Shown piece by piece: positions 27,964 through 36,053 of a stretch of 64,000 nucleotides of DNA. This stretch comes from Klenkia soli (lineage in GTDB: Bacteria > Actinomycetota > Actinomycetes > Mycobacteriales > Geodermatophilaceae), in NCBI RefSeq assembly GCF_900103975.1, contig NZ_FNIR01000001.1, forward strand, positions 372,001 to 436,000, read 5' to 3'. The notes beneath the pieces are model-generated. The model saw nothing but the letters and a program-made list of their open reading frames with translations, did not search any database and was not told the origin of the DNA. Positions within the stretch are counted from its first letter, which is position 1; each line of letters opens with the position of its first letter. Both the position numbers and the translations under genes were made by a program.

Positions 27964-28057
27964 ACGCAGTCGGCGGTCCCGCTGACTGCTCGCGCCGGTC
28001 CCGACCGGCCGCCGACCCGCTCCCCCGGGGGTGGGCCCCACGAGAGGCGGTGCCCGG

Positions 28058-28975
28058 ATGTCCCGACACGGCCTGGTGGGCCCCCCGCGGCCCGGCCGTC
28101 CGGTCCGCGACCGCTCGGTGCTCGAGGCACCTGCCCGCGACTCCGTGGACGACCTGCTGGACGTCCTCGACCCGGACCTGTCCCCCGACCCCTTCGCGGA
28201 GTCCCCGCAGCCGGTCGCCACCGTGCTGACCACCGCCTCCGCCTCGCCCGCCTCCGCCTCGCCCGCCACCTCCGCGGTGGTCCCCGCGGTGAGCCGCACA
28301 GCCGGACGACACCGCCTGCCGCGCCCTCCGCGCCGGCGCGGAGGGCTCCTGCTGGCCGCGCTGACCGTCGGCGGCGTCCTCGCCGCCGTGCTCGGCAGCA
28401 CGAGCACCCCGCCCCCCGCAACGCCCGTGGCGGGTGACGGCGACTACGGCCTGTCCGCCACCGACGCCAACTTCGCCGGCGGCACCGAGGACGCCGACGC
28501 CCGCCGCGACCTCAGCGCCGCCGAGGCCAGCGCCCGGCTCGCCGACCTGGCCGCCTCCCGCGCCGAGCGCGAGCCGGACTTCGTGCTCCCCACCGACGGC
28601 GTGGAGACCACCTGCTACTGCATGCGCTGGGGCCAGATGCACTGGGGCATCGACCTCGCCGCGCCGCTGGGCACCCCGATCGTCGCCGCCGCGGACGGCG
28701 TCGTGCTGCGCGCCGGCCCGGCCACCGGCTACGGCAACGCCATCTACATCCAGGACGCCGACGGCAACGTCGAGATCTACGGCCACATGCGCTACCTCTA
28801 CGTCCAGGCCGGCGACGTCGTCTCCGCCGGGGACCTCATCGCGAAGGTCGGCAGCGAGGGCCAGTCCACGGGCCCGCACCTGCACTTCGAGATCCACGTC
28901 GGCTCCATGGACGGCCGCCCCACCGACCCCGCCGCCTGGCTGAACGACCGCGGCATCGAGGTCCCGGGGGCCTGA
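28058..28975 (+). CDS. membrane-anchored M23 family metallopeptidase (LytM-like)
   Basis: A 305-residue protein with a ~90-residue cytoplasmic basic/acidic N-terminus, one membrane segment (about 95-113) and an extracytoplasmic M23 domain. Zinc ligands and catalytic residues are H195 and D199 in HWGIDLA and H274/H276 in GPHLHFE. A CYC pair (C186, C188) directly before the active site could form a strained disulfide. Such enzymes cut peptidoglycan cross-bridges or activate amidases. ATG 28058 follows GAGAGG; an in-frame GTG at 28031 is possible. It corresponds by synteny to Rv0950c, next to uvrD1. It ends 4 bases from the convergent pcrA. Confidence 0.9.
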   Translation: MSRHGLVGPPRPGRPVRDRSVLEAPARDSVDDLLDVLDPDLSPDPFAESPQPVATVLTTASASPASASPATSAVVPAVSRTAGRHRLPRPPRRRGGLLLAALTVGGVLAAVLGSTSTPPPATPVAGDGDYGLSATDANFAGGTEDADARRDLSAAEASARLADLAASRAEREPDFVLPTDGVETTCYCMRWGQMHWGIDLAAPLGTPIVAAADGVVLRAGPATGYGNAIYIQDADGNVEIYGHMRYLYVQAGDVVSAGDLIAKVGSEGQSTGPHLHFEIHVGSMDGRPTDPAAWLNDRGIEVPGA

Positions 28976-28979
28976 GGCC

Positions 28980-31271
28980 CTACAGCTTCACGACCGGGGC
29001 GTAGCGCAGGACCAGGCGCTTGGTGCCGCCGGTGCCGAAGTCGACGGTGGCCTGGGCCTTGTCGCCGACGCCGTTGATCTCGACCACGGTGCCGAGGCCG
29101 AAGGCGTCGTGGCTGACCCGGTCGCCCACGTCGACGCTGATCACCTGCCGGTTGCCCACCCCGCCGAGCAGACCACCGGTCGACAGCCCGGTCGCGGCCA
29201 CCCGTCGCTGGGCGGAGCCGTAGGCCGCCGACGGCTTCGGGTCGATGCCGGTCCAGTGCACGGCGTCCCCGGGCAGCTCGTCGAGGAACCGCGACGGCGG
29301 GTTGTAGGCCGGCTGCCCCCACGAGGTGCGCACGGTGGCCCGGGACAGGAACAGCCGCTCCCGGGCCCGGGTGATGCCGACGTAGGCCAGTCGGCGCTCC
29401 TCCTCCAGCTCCTTGCTGTCGCCCAGGGCGCGCAGGTGCGGGAAGACGCCGTCCTCGAGCGCGGTGAGGAAGACGACCGGGAACTCCAGGCCCTTGGCGG
29501 TGTGCAGCGTCATCATGGTGACCACCCCGGCGTCGTCGCCGGCGACGGGGATCTGGTCGGCGTCGGCCACCAGCGAGACCTGCTCGAGGAAGTCGGTGAC
29601 CGTGCCCTCGGGGTTCACCGCCTCGAACTCGGCGGCCACGCTGACCAGCTCGTGCAGGTTGTCGACCCGACCCTCGTCCTGCGGGTCGGTCGAGGCCTCG
29701 AGCTCGCCCAGCAGGCCGCTGCGCTCGAGGATCGACTCCAGGAGCGCGCTGGGCCCCGAACCCGTGGCCAGCAGGTGCTCGAACTCCTCGAGCAGCGAGA
29801 CGAACTCCTGGATGTTCTTCAACGACCGGGTCGCCAGGCCCGGTGCCTCGTCCGCCCGGCGCAGCGCGGTCGCGAAGGCGATGCGCTCGCGGTCGGCGAA
29901 GGTCTCGACGCACGCCTCGGCGCGGTCGCCGATGCCGCGCTTGGGGGTGTTGAGCACCCGCCGCAGGCTGACGACGTCGGTGGGGTTGCTGACCACCTTG
30001 AGGTAGGCCAGCGCGTCGCGGACCTCCTTGCGCTCGTAGAAGCGCACCCCGCCGACGACCTTGTAGGGCATGCCGACCCGGATGAACACCTCCTCGAAGA
30101 CGCGGGAGGCGTTGTTGGTGCGGTAGAAGACCGCGATGTCCTTGGGCCGGGCATCACCGGCGTCGACCAGCTTGTCGATCTGCTCGGCGACCCAGGCGGC
30201 CTCGTCGTGCTCGTTCTCGCCGACGTAGCCCTCGATGAGCTCGCCGTCGCCGGCGTCGGACCACAGGTTCTTCGGCCGCCGCGCGGTGTTGCGGGCGATG
30301 ACCTGGTTGGCCGCCCGCAGGATGCGCTGGGTGGAGCGGTAGTTCTGCTCCAGCACGATCGTGGTGGCCTCGGGGTAGTCGCGCTCGAACTCGTCGATGT
30401 TGCGGATGGTCGCGCCGCGGAAGGCGTAGATCGACTGGTCGGCGTCACCGACGACGCACAGCTCCGCCGGGGGCACCGGACCCCCGGGGAACCCGACCAG
30501 CTCGCGGACGAGGGCGTACTGCGCGTGGTTGGTGTCCTGGTACTCGTCGACCAGCACGTGCCGGAACCGGCGGCGGTAGTGCTCGGCGACGTCGGGGAAG
30601 GCCTGCAGCAGGTTGACCGTGGTCATGATCAGGTCGTCGAAGTCCATGGCGTGCGCCTCGCGCAGCCGCCGCTGGTAGAGCGCGTACACCTCGCCCAGCA
30701 CCTTCTCGGGTGCCGTCTGCGGGGCGAAGGACTCCTCGTCGACCAGCTCGTTCTTCAGGTTGGAGATCTGGGTGGCCAGGCTGCGCCCCGGGTAGCGCTT
30801 GGCGTCGAGGTCGAGGTCGCGGGCCACCATGGTCATCAGCCGGACCGAGTCGCCCTGGTCGTAGATGGTGAACGAGCTCTTCATGCCGAGCTTGGCGGCC
30901 TCGGCGCGCAGGATGCGCACGCACATGGAGTGGAACGTGGACACCCACATGGCCCGCGCCCGCGGCCCGACCAGCTGGGCCACCCGCTCCTTCATCTCGC
31001 CGGCGGCCTTGTTGGTGAAGGTGATCGCCATGATCTCGCCCGGGGTCGCCCCGCGGGCACCGAGCAGGTAGGCGATGCGGTGGGTCAGCACCCGGGTCTT
31101 GCCCGACCCGGCGCCGGCCACGATGAGCAGCGGACCGCCCTCGTGGACCACGGCGTCGCGCTGCGGGCCGTTGAGCCCGGCGAGCATGCGCTCGAGCTCT
31201 CGACCCACCTGCCCGGAGGTGCGGCGGGGCAGGGCTGCGGTTCCCGGGAGGGAGATCTGGGGGCTGCTCAT
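28980..31271 (-). CDS. pcrA: ATP-dependent DNA helicase PcrA/UvrD
   Basis: A 763-residue superfamily 1A helicase. Walker A is AGAGSGKT (about 52-59), Walker B is VDEYQDTN, and motifs III (GDADQSIYAFRGA), IV (EQNYRS) and VI (VGITRARERL) are all present. It unwinds DNA 3'-5' in nucleotide-excision and mismatch-type repair and replication restart. A C-terminal tudor-like patch (VGDRVSHDAFGLGTVVEING) probably binds RNA polymerase, as in PcrA. ATG 31271 lacks a ribosome-binding site but a TAAGCT box lies 10 bases upstream, so the mRNA is near-leaderless. Synteny equals Rv0949. Confidence 0.96.
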   Translation of the reverse strand: MSSPQISLPGTAALPRRTSGQVGRELERMLAGLNGPQRDAVVHEGGPLLIVAGAGSGKTRVLTHRIAYLLGARGATPGEIMAITFTNKAAGEMKERVAQLVGPRARAMWVSTFHSMCVRILRAEAAKLGMKSSFTIYDQGDSVRLMTMVARDLDLDAKRYPGRSLATQISNLKNELVDEESFAPQTAPEKVLGEVYALYQRRLREAHAMDFDDLIMTTVNLLQAFPDVAEHYRRRFRHVLVDEYQDTNHAQYALVRELVGFPGGPVPPAELCVVGDADQSIYAFRGATIRNIDEFERDYPEATTIVLEQNYRSTQRILRAANQVIARNTARRPKNLWSDAGDGELIEGYVGENEHDEAAWVAEQIDKLVDAGDARPKDIAVFYRTNNASRVFEEVFIRVGMPYKVVGGVRFYERKEVRDALAYLKVVSNPTDVVSLRRVLNTPKRGIGDRAEACVETFADRERIAFATALRRADEAPGLATRSLKNIQEFVSLLEEFEHLLATGSGPSALLESILERSGLLGELEASTDPQDEGRVDNLHELVSVAAEFEAVNPEGTVTDFLEQVSLVADADQIPVAGDDAGVVTMMTLHTAKGLEFPVVFLTALEDGVFPHLRALGDSKELEEERRLAYVGITRARERLFLSRATVRTSWGQPAYNPPSRFLDELPGDAVHWTGIDPKPSAAYGSAQRRVAATGLSTGGLLGGVGNRQVISVDVGDRVSHDAFGLGTVVEINGVGDKAQATVDFGTGGTKRLVLRYAPVVKL

Positions 31272-31362
31272 GACGCCGTCGAGCTTAGGCGCCGGTACCG
31301 ACAGCGCCCGGGCGTCCACAGGGTGCTGGCTCCGCCCGGGATGGTGTGGCAGACTCCGCGGC

Positions 31363-31425
31363 GTGCTGAGCGTGCGGGAGTTTTCCTACGGCCACCGGGT
31401 TCCGGTCGCCGTCCCTCAGCGCTAG
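31363..31425 (+). CDS. putative 20-residue leader peptide before chorismate mutase
   Basis: GTG 31363 opens a 20-codon frame ending at TAG 31423-31425: MLSVREFSYGHRVPVAVPQR if GTG is read as Met. It contains Phe and Tyr two codons apart (F7, Y9), the end products of the chorismate mutase pathway. A rho-independent terminator follows after 16 bases and the aroQ start is 88 bases downstream. This arrangement is what transcription attenuation needs. No clear ribosome-binding site is seen before the GTG, which weakens the call. Confidence 0.5.
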   Translation: MLSVREFSYGHRVPVAVPQR

Positions 31426-31441
31426 CCACTGACAGACGAGA

Positions 31442-31469
31442 CCCCGGGCCCGCAGAGCCCGGGGTTTTT
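31442..31469 (+). terminator. intrinsic terminator / attenuator upstream of aroQ
   Basis: Arms CCCCGGGC (31442-31449) and GCCCGGGG (31457-31464) are followed by TTTTT (31465-31469), one of the few T-tract terminators in this window. The 5' arm region GACCCCGGG can pair alternatively with CCCGGGGTC at 31475-31483, giving a competing structure as in an attenuator. It could instead simply end an upstream transcript. Confidence 0.75.
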
Positions 31470-31513
31470 GCGTTCCCGGGGTCCGACGGCCTCCCCCACC
31501 AGGAGGTACGACC

Positions 31514-31795
31514 ATGAGCACCACCCTCGAGAACGCCCCCACCGCCGACGAGGCCGCCGCCCGGATCGGCGAGCTGCGGGTGGAGATCGACACCTGCGAC
31601 GCCGAGATCATCCGGCTGGTGCAGCAACGGCTGGCCATCTCGCAGGAGATCGGCACCCTGCGGCGCTCGACCGGCGGCACCCGGCTCTCGCTGTCCCGTG
31701 AGCAGCAGGTCCTCGCCCGCTTCCAGCAGGCGCTGGGCACCGACGGCGCAGCGCTGGGCATGATGCTGCTCCGCCAGGGCCGCGGCCGGCTCTGA
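31514..31795 (+). CDS. aroQ: chorismate mutase, AroQ delta type
   Basis: A 93-residue intracellular chorismate mutase (chorismate to prephenate, Phe/Tyr branch). It is all-helical, with IGELRVEIDTCDAEIIRLVQ split over residues ~18-37 and AISQEIGTLRRSTGG, matching the small actinobacterial enzyme (Rv0948c) that has low activity alone and is activated by complex formation with DAHP synthase. AGGAGGT lies before ATG 31514. Gene order aroQ-pcrA-M23 is conserved with Rv0948c-Rv0950c. A leader peptide and terminator precede it. Confidence 0.93.
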   Translation: MSTTLENAPTADEAAARIGELRVEIDTCDAEIIRLVQQRLAISQEIGTLRRSTGGTRLSLSREQQVLARFQQALGTDGAALGMMLLRQGRGRL

Positions 31796-31817
31796 CCGCC
31801 GACTACCGTCGCCCCCC

Positions 31818-32555
31818 GTGACCCAGCCTCCTGCACCCCCCGCCGAGCACGTCGACCGCGTCCTGTGCGTGCTGGCCCACCCCGACGACGTCGACTTCGG
31901 CAGCGCCGGCACCGTCGCCACCTGGACCGACGCCGGCACCGAGGTTGTCTACTGCCTGGTCACCGACGGCGACGCCGGGGGCTTCGACGACACCCCGCGC
32001 GACCAGATGGGCCCGCTGCGCCGGGCCGAGCAGACCGCCGCGGCCGCGCACGTCGGCGTCACGCAGCTGCACTGGCTGGGCTACCCCGACGGCCGGGTCG
32101 AGCAGACCCTGGAGCTGCGCCGCGACATCGCCCGGGTCATCCGGCAGGTCCGCCCCGACCGCGTGGTGACCACCTCCCCGGAGCGGATGTGGGACCGGGT
32201 CGGCGCCAGCCACCCCGACCACATGACCGTCGGCGAGGCCACCCTGCGCGCGGTCTACCCCGACGCCCGCAACCCCTTCGCCTTCCCCGAGCTGCTGGCC
32301 GACGAGGGGCTCGAGGCGTGGACGGTCTCCGAGGTGTGGCTGTCGGCCAGCCCGCGGGCGCACCACGCGGTCGACGTCACCGACACCGCCGAGCGCAAGT
32401 TCGCCGCCCTGGAGTCGCACGTCACCCAGGTGTCGCACCAGCCCGAGGGACAGCTGCGGGAGTTCGTCGGCGGCTGGATGCGGCAGACCGCCCGCACCCA
32501 CGGCCTCCCCGACGGCCGCCTCGCCGAGGCCTTCCAGATCGTCCACACCGCGTGA
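31818..32555 (+). CDS. PIG-L family deacetylase
   Basis: A 245-residue zinc-dependent N-acetylglucosamine-type deacetylase. Metal-binding motif AHPDD is at residues 20-24 (H21, D24) and the third ligand is in SHPDH (about 135). Actinobacterial members include MshB (mycothiol synthesis) and Mca (mycothiol conjugates); this shorter protein matches neither closely, so the substrate is left open. GTG 31818 lies 22 bases after aroQ and may be cotranscribed with it. Confidence 0.87.
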   Translation: MTQPPAPPAEHVDRVLCVLAHPDDVDFGSAGTVATWTDAGTEVVYCLVTDGDAGGFDDTPRDQMGPLRRAEQTAAAAHVGVTQLHWLGYPDGRVEQTLELRRDIARVIRQVRPDRVVTTSPERMWDRVGASHPDHMTVGEATLRAVYPDARNPFAFPELLADEGLEAWTVSEVWLSASPRAHHAVDVTDTAERKFAALESHVTQVSHQPEGQLREFVGGWMRQTARTHGLPDGRLAEAFQIVHTA

Positions 32556-32557
32556 TC

Positions 32558-32576
32558 TGTCGTCCTCCGGACGACA
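32558..32576 (+). terminator. small hairpin after the PIG-L gene
   Basis: Perfect 8-base arms TGTCGTCC and GGACGACA around TCC directly follow the stop codon, in the gap before the convergent response-regulator gene. Confidence 0.55.
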
Positions 32577-32664
32577 CCGCGGCCAAGGGCCGTCCCCGGG
32601 TGCGACGAGCGTGTCCGTCCACCCCTCGGCGACCCTCCGGGCCACCTCTGGGTGAACCAGGCCG

Positions 32665-33312
32665 TCACTCCAGTTTTCGGGCCATCACCCAGCGGGTGAG
32701 CTCGTTGCGGTTGGAGAGCTGGAGCTTGCGCAGCACGTTCGAGGCGTGCGACTCCACCGTCTTGACCGAGATGAACAGCCGCTGGCCGATCTCGCGGTAG
32801 GTGTAGCCACGGGCCAGCAGCTGCATGACCTCGCGCTCGCGCGCGCTGAGCAGGTCGAGGCCGGGGTCGACGTCCGGCTCGGGCGCGGGGGTGGCCGGGC
32901 CGGCCGAGAAGGCGTCCAGCACGAAGCCGGCCAGCCGCGGGGAGAACACCGCGTCGCCCTCGGCCACCCGGGCGACGGCGTCCCGCAGGTCCGGGCCGCT
33001 GATCGTCTTGGTGACGTAGCCGCGGGCCCCGGCCCGGATGACGGCGATGACGTCCTCGGCGGCGTCGGACACCGACAGCGCCAGCCAGCGGACGTCGGGC
33101 AGCTCGGTGCGCAGGGTCTCGAGCACCGCGCGGCCACCGCCGCCGGGCAGGTGCACGTCGAGCAGGACGACGTCCGGTCGGGTGGCCCGCACCCCGGCGA
33201 CCGCCTCGGGGACGTCGGCCGCCTCGCCGACCACCTCGACGGCGTCGCCCAGCTCGGCCCGCACCCCCGAGCGGACCATGGCGTGGTCGTCGACGAGGAA
33301 CACCCTGGTCAT
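32665..33312 (-). CDS. NarL/LuxR-family response regulator of the PspC-type system
   Basis: A 215-residue response regulator. The receiver has an intact acidic pocket (VDDH at 7-10), phosphoacceptor D52 in VVLLDVHLPG and the conserved Lys in GYVTKTISG. The C-terminal LuxR helix-turn-helix is LLSAREREVMQLLARGYTYR and ETVESHASNVLRKLQ (split over ~155-205). ATG 33312 overlaps the kinase stop by four bases. It probably binds the perfect inverted repeat at 34540-34605 and controls both its own operon and the divergent PspC genes. Confidence 0.93.
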   Translation of the reverse strand: MTRVFLVDDHAMVRSGVRAELGDAVEVVGEAADVPEAVAGVRATRPDVVLLDVHLPGGGGRAVLETLRTELPDVRWLALSVSDAAEDVIAVIRAGARGYVTKTISGPDLRDAVARVAEGDAVFSPRLAGFVLDAFSAGPATPAPEPDVDPGLDLLSAREREVMQLLARGYTYREIGQRLFISVKTVESHASNVLRKLQLSNRNELTRWVMARKLE

Positions 33313-34505
33313 GTCGTCCTCCTCGGCAGCGTCAGCTCCACCTCGGTGCCGGCCCCGGGCATCGAGTGCACGACGGCCGACCCGCCGACCCGCTGCAGGC
33401 GCCCGACCACGGAGTCGCGCAGACCCCGGCGGTCGTCGGGCACCGCTGCGGGGTCGAACCCCGCACCGCGGTCGCGCACGAACACCGTCACCGCCGCGGG
33501 GGTCACCTCGCTGTACAGGGCCACCTCGGTGGCCCCGGAGTGCTTGGCCGCGTTGACGACGGCCTCCCGGGTGGCCCGGGCGAGGGCGTCGACGGCCTCG
33601 TCGGCCGGCAGATCACCGACCACGACCGGGTCGACGGTGACCTCGTGGTCGGCCTCCACCTCGGCGACCAGCCGGCCCACGAGCCCCGCCCAGGTCCCAC
33701 CGGTCGCCTCGGCCGGGGCGTAGAGCCAGCTGCGCAGCTCGCGCTCCTGACCGCGGGCCAGCCGCGTCACCTGGGCGGGGTCGCCGGCGTGCTTCTGCAC
33801 CAGGGCCAGGGTCTGCAGCACCGAGTCGTGCAGGTGCGCGGCGACCGCGGCCCGCTCCTCGGACCGGATGCGGGCCGACCGCTCCTGCGCGCGGGAGTCC
33901 AGCAGCCGCCGCCACAGCGGCGCGGTGGCCAGCCCGATGCCGACCAGCACCACCAGGGTGGCCACGAACCCGTTGCGGGCGTTGGCCAGCTGACCGGTCG
34001 TGGCCAGCAGCAGCACGACGCCACCGCCGGCCAGCAGCACGCCCACCACCAGGCCCCAGCGGGCCGAGCGGGCGTCGACCCGGTCGGTGTCGAGCTGGTA
34101 CCAGATGACGGCCAGCCCGGCCCCGGCCAGCACCAGGGGGACGACGACGTCCCCGCGCGCCCAGGTGTCCAGCCGGCTGGACAGGACGACGGCCAGGAAC
34201 CCGACGACGACCAGCCCGGCGATCTGCCGCCGGCTGGTCACCCCGGTCCGCAGCGGGCGGGGGGCACCGGCCGGCGCCGCCTTCATCGTGAACCACAGGA
34301 TCGCGTAGCCGACCACCCCGACGCCGGCGACGGCCAGCAGCACGTAGGCGATCCGGACCAGGACGGGGTCCAGCCGCAGGTGGTCGGCGGTGCCGGCCGC
34401 GACGCCGCCGAGCAACCGGCCCTCGCGGGGGCGGAGCAGCGGCGGCCGGTCGGGGCGCACGGGCACCTGCTCCGATCCGGCGCGGCCCGGCAGCGTCGTC
34501 GTCAC
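33309..34505 (-). CDS. sensor histidine kinase with N-terminal PspC domain
   Basis: A 398-residue kinase. Residues ~24-80 are a PspC domain (LLGGVAAGTADHL, then a membrane helix AYVLLAVAGVGVVGYAILW), followed by more membrane helices to ~195. The HisKA_3 phosphoacceptor is in AAHLHDSVLQT (H226) and the HATPase has AVVNAAKHSGA (N box) and DRGAGFDP (G1). The architecture resembles LiaS-like envelope-stress sensors of actinobacteria. GTG 34505 is the start; the promoter region is shared with the divergent PspC gene at 34641. Confidence 0.9.
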   Translation of the reverse strand: MTTTLPGRAGSEQVPVRPDRPPLLRPREGRLLGGVAAGTADHLRLDPVLVRIAYVLLAVAGVGVVGYAILWFTMKAAPAGAPRPLRTGVTSRRQIAGLVVVGFLAVVLSSRLDTWARGDVVVPLVLAGAGLAVIWYQLDTDRVDARSARWGLVVGVLLAGGGVVLLLATTGQLANARNGFVATLVVLVGIGLATAPLWRRLLDSRAQERSARIRSEERAAVAAHLHDSVLQTLALVQKHAGDPAQVTRLARGQERELRSWLYAPAEATGGTWAGLVGRLVAEVEADHEVTVDPVVVGDLPADEAVDALARATREAVVNAAKHSGATEVALYSEVTPAAVTVFVRDRGAGFDPAAVPDDRRGLRDSVVGRLQRVGGSAVVHSMPGAGTEVELTLPRRTT

Positions 34506-34539
34506 GGCGCCATCGTGCCCCGACCCGCACCCCCGGGAC

Positions 34540-34605
34540 ATCGGGGAACACCCTGAGTGGTGGGCCCGGCCCGGGGATGGGGGACGGACCAGGGTGTTCC
34601 CCGAT
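34540..34605. promoter_or_regulatory. perfect 15-bp inverted repeat between divergent PspC genes
   Basis: ATCGGGGAACACCCT at 34540-34554 is repeated in exact reverse complement as AGGGTGTTCCCCGAT at 34591-34605, 36 bases apart (51 bp centre to centre, about five helical turns). It lies 35 bases from each divergent start and probably forms two identical operator sites for the adjacent response regulator. Confidence 0.8.
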
Positions 34606-34640
34606 ACCGTCGGGCCCCTCCCGCGGACAGGCTGATCGGC

Positions 34641-35567
34641 ATGACGACCTCGACTCCCCCTCCCCCGCTGCCGCCCTACCCCGAGCCCCCGAGCGGCGCG
34701 ACGCCGCCGCCCCCCGCGGCCCGACCGCCGCTGCGCCGCAGCCGCACCGACAAGGTGATCGGCGGCGTCAGCGGTGGCCTGGCCGAGTACACCGGCATCG
34801 ACACCCTGCTGTGGCGGGTCGGCTTCATCGCGCTGGTCTTCGCCGGCGGCACCGGTTTCGTCGTCTACCTGCTGCTCTGGCTGCTGATGCCGGCGCGACC
34901 GGTCGACCCCGCCGCGGCCGCCGCACCGAGCGCGCCGCCGGAGCCGCGGTCCCCCGTCCCCGGCATCACGGTCGCCGTGCTGCTGATCGTCGTCGGGCTG
35001 ACCGCGCTGGTCGCCCGGACCACCGCCTGGAGCCCGGGGCCGGTCGTGTTCCTGGGCATCGCCCTGCTGGTGGTGGGCCTCGGGCTCGGCACCGGCGCGT
35101 TCGTCGGCGGCCGCTCGTCCCGCGGGCCGCTCATCGCCCTGGGCGTGCTGCTCTCCTTCGCGCTGCTGCTGGCCTCGGCCGGTTCCGGCTGGCGGGACCA
35201 CTCCCGCGGCGGGGTCGGCGACCGCAGCTACGCGCCGGAGACCGCCGGCGCGGTGCGGTCGACCTACGAGTCCGGCGTCGGCGACCTCGACCTGGACCTC
35301 TCGGGGGTCGACGTGTCCGACCTGTCCGCGCCCATCACCACGACGGTGAACGCGGGGCTGGGCGACGTCGACGTCGTCGTCCCCGAGTCCGCGGACGTGC
35401 AGGTGACCGTGCAGAACGGGGTCGGCGAGTCCGACGTCCTCGGGCTGGGCTCGGACGGCGGCTTCTCCCCCGGCACCGGCTCGCAGCCCTGGACCGGCGA
35501 CGGCACCGCCGAGATCGTGCTGACCGTGGAGTCCGGGCTCGGCGACGTGACGGTGTCCCGTGGCTGA
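34641..35567 (+). CDS. PspC domain membrane protein with C-terminal adhesin-like repeats
   Basis: A 308-residue protein with a Pro-rich cytoplasmic head, a PspC domain (TDKVIGGVSGGLAEYTGI and a helix to ~85), three further membrane segments, and a C-terminal beta domain of repeated short strands (GVGDLDLDLSGV, AGLGDVDVVVPE, SGLGDVTVSRG), the LiaF/DUF4097-like form. It likely senses or modulates the divergent kinase. ATG 34641 starts 35 bases after the inverted repeat. Confidence 0.85.
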   Translation: MTTSTPPPPLPPYPEPPSGATPPPPAARPPLRRSRTDKVIGGVSGGLAEYTGIDTLLWRVGFIALVFAGGTGFVVYLLLWLLMPARPVDPAAAAAPSAPPEPRSPVPGITVAVLLIVVGLTALVARTTAWSPGPVVFLGIALLVVGLGLGTGAFVGGRSSRGPLIALGVLLSFALLLASAGSGWRDHSRGGVGDRSYAPETAGAVRSTYESGVGDLDLDLSGVDVSDLSAPITTTVNAGLGDVDVVVPESADVQVTVQNGVGESDVLGLGSDGGFSPGTGSQPWTGDGTAEIVLTVESGLGDVTVSRG

Positions 35568-35610
35568 GCCGACCCCGACCCCCGCCGCCGACCACCCCGA
35601 GGAGACCGCG

Positions 35611-35946
35611 ATGCAGACCGACCCGACCAGCGACCGGCAGACCACCGAGCAGTTCGGCACCGGTCCCCGCGACACGGCCGTCCTCCCCGACGACCGGGCC
35701 GACGAACGAGCCCAGACCCACGGGACGGCGACCTGGGCCGCCGCACCGGTGACCAAGCCGGCGGCCCGCCGCTCCCCCGACCTGGTGGCCCTGGTCGCCG
35801 GGGTCGTGTTCTGCCTCATCGCGGTGCTGGGGCTGGTCGGCACCTCGCTGCCGGGCTGGGTGTTCGGCGGTGGGCTGGTCGCCGTGGTGCTGGTGGTCAT
35901 CGGCGTCGGCGTCCTGGTCGCCGAACTCCGCCGCTCCCGCAGCTGA
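35611..35946 (+). CDS. small membrane protein of the PspC cluster
   Basis: An 111-residue protein: ~55 polar residues, then two hydrophobic helices LVALVAGVVFCLIAVLGLVG and VFGGGLVAVVLVVIGVGVLVA, ending RRSRS. GTG 35560 would add 17 residues and overlap the previous stop, but ATG 35611 has GAGGAG at 35599-35604 and is preferred. No family name is known to me; the location suggests a co-regulated membrane accessory of the PspC system. Confidence 0.72.
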   Translation: MQTDPTSDRQTTEQFGTGPRDTAVLPDDRADERAQTHGTATWAAAPVTKPAARRSPDLVALVAGVVFCLIAVLGLVGTSLPGWVFGGGLVAVVLVVIGVGVLVAELRRSRS

Positions 35947-35972
35947 CCGCCCCGGGGTCGTCTTCCCGCACC

Positions 35973-36018
35973 GAAGTCCGTCGCCCTCCACCAGATCTGG
36001 TGGAGGGCGACGGAGTTC
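35973..36018. terminator. long bidirectional terminator hairpin
   Basis: An even palindrome: 23-base arms (35973-35995 and 35996-36018) with one mismatch, including 18 perfect pairs across an AGATCT centre. It separates the plus-strand PspC cluster from convergent guaA and should stop both transcripts. Confidence 0.85.
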
Positions 36019-36035
36019 GATCAGGTGCCCTGATC
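36019..36035. repeat. palindrome GATCAGGTGCCCTGATC next to guaA end
   Basis: A 17-bp palindrome (7-base perfect arms GATCAGG/CCTGATC) immediately after the long hairpin. Near-identical 17-mers occur at 53792-53808 and 53855-53871. Confidence 0.6.
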
Positions 36036-36053
36036 AAAGCTGCGGGGGCGGGG

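Noticed and set aside
27807-28057. c-di-AMP (ydaO) riboswitch before the M23 gene, as occurs for some actinobacterial wall hydrolases
   Set aside because: I could not match the conserved core segments; only the GTGATC-like boxes are visible.
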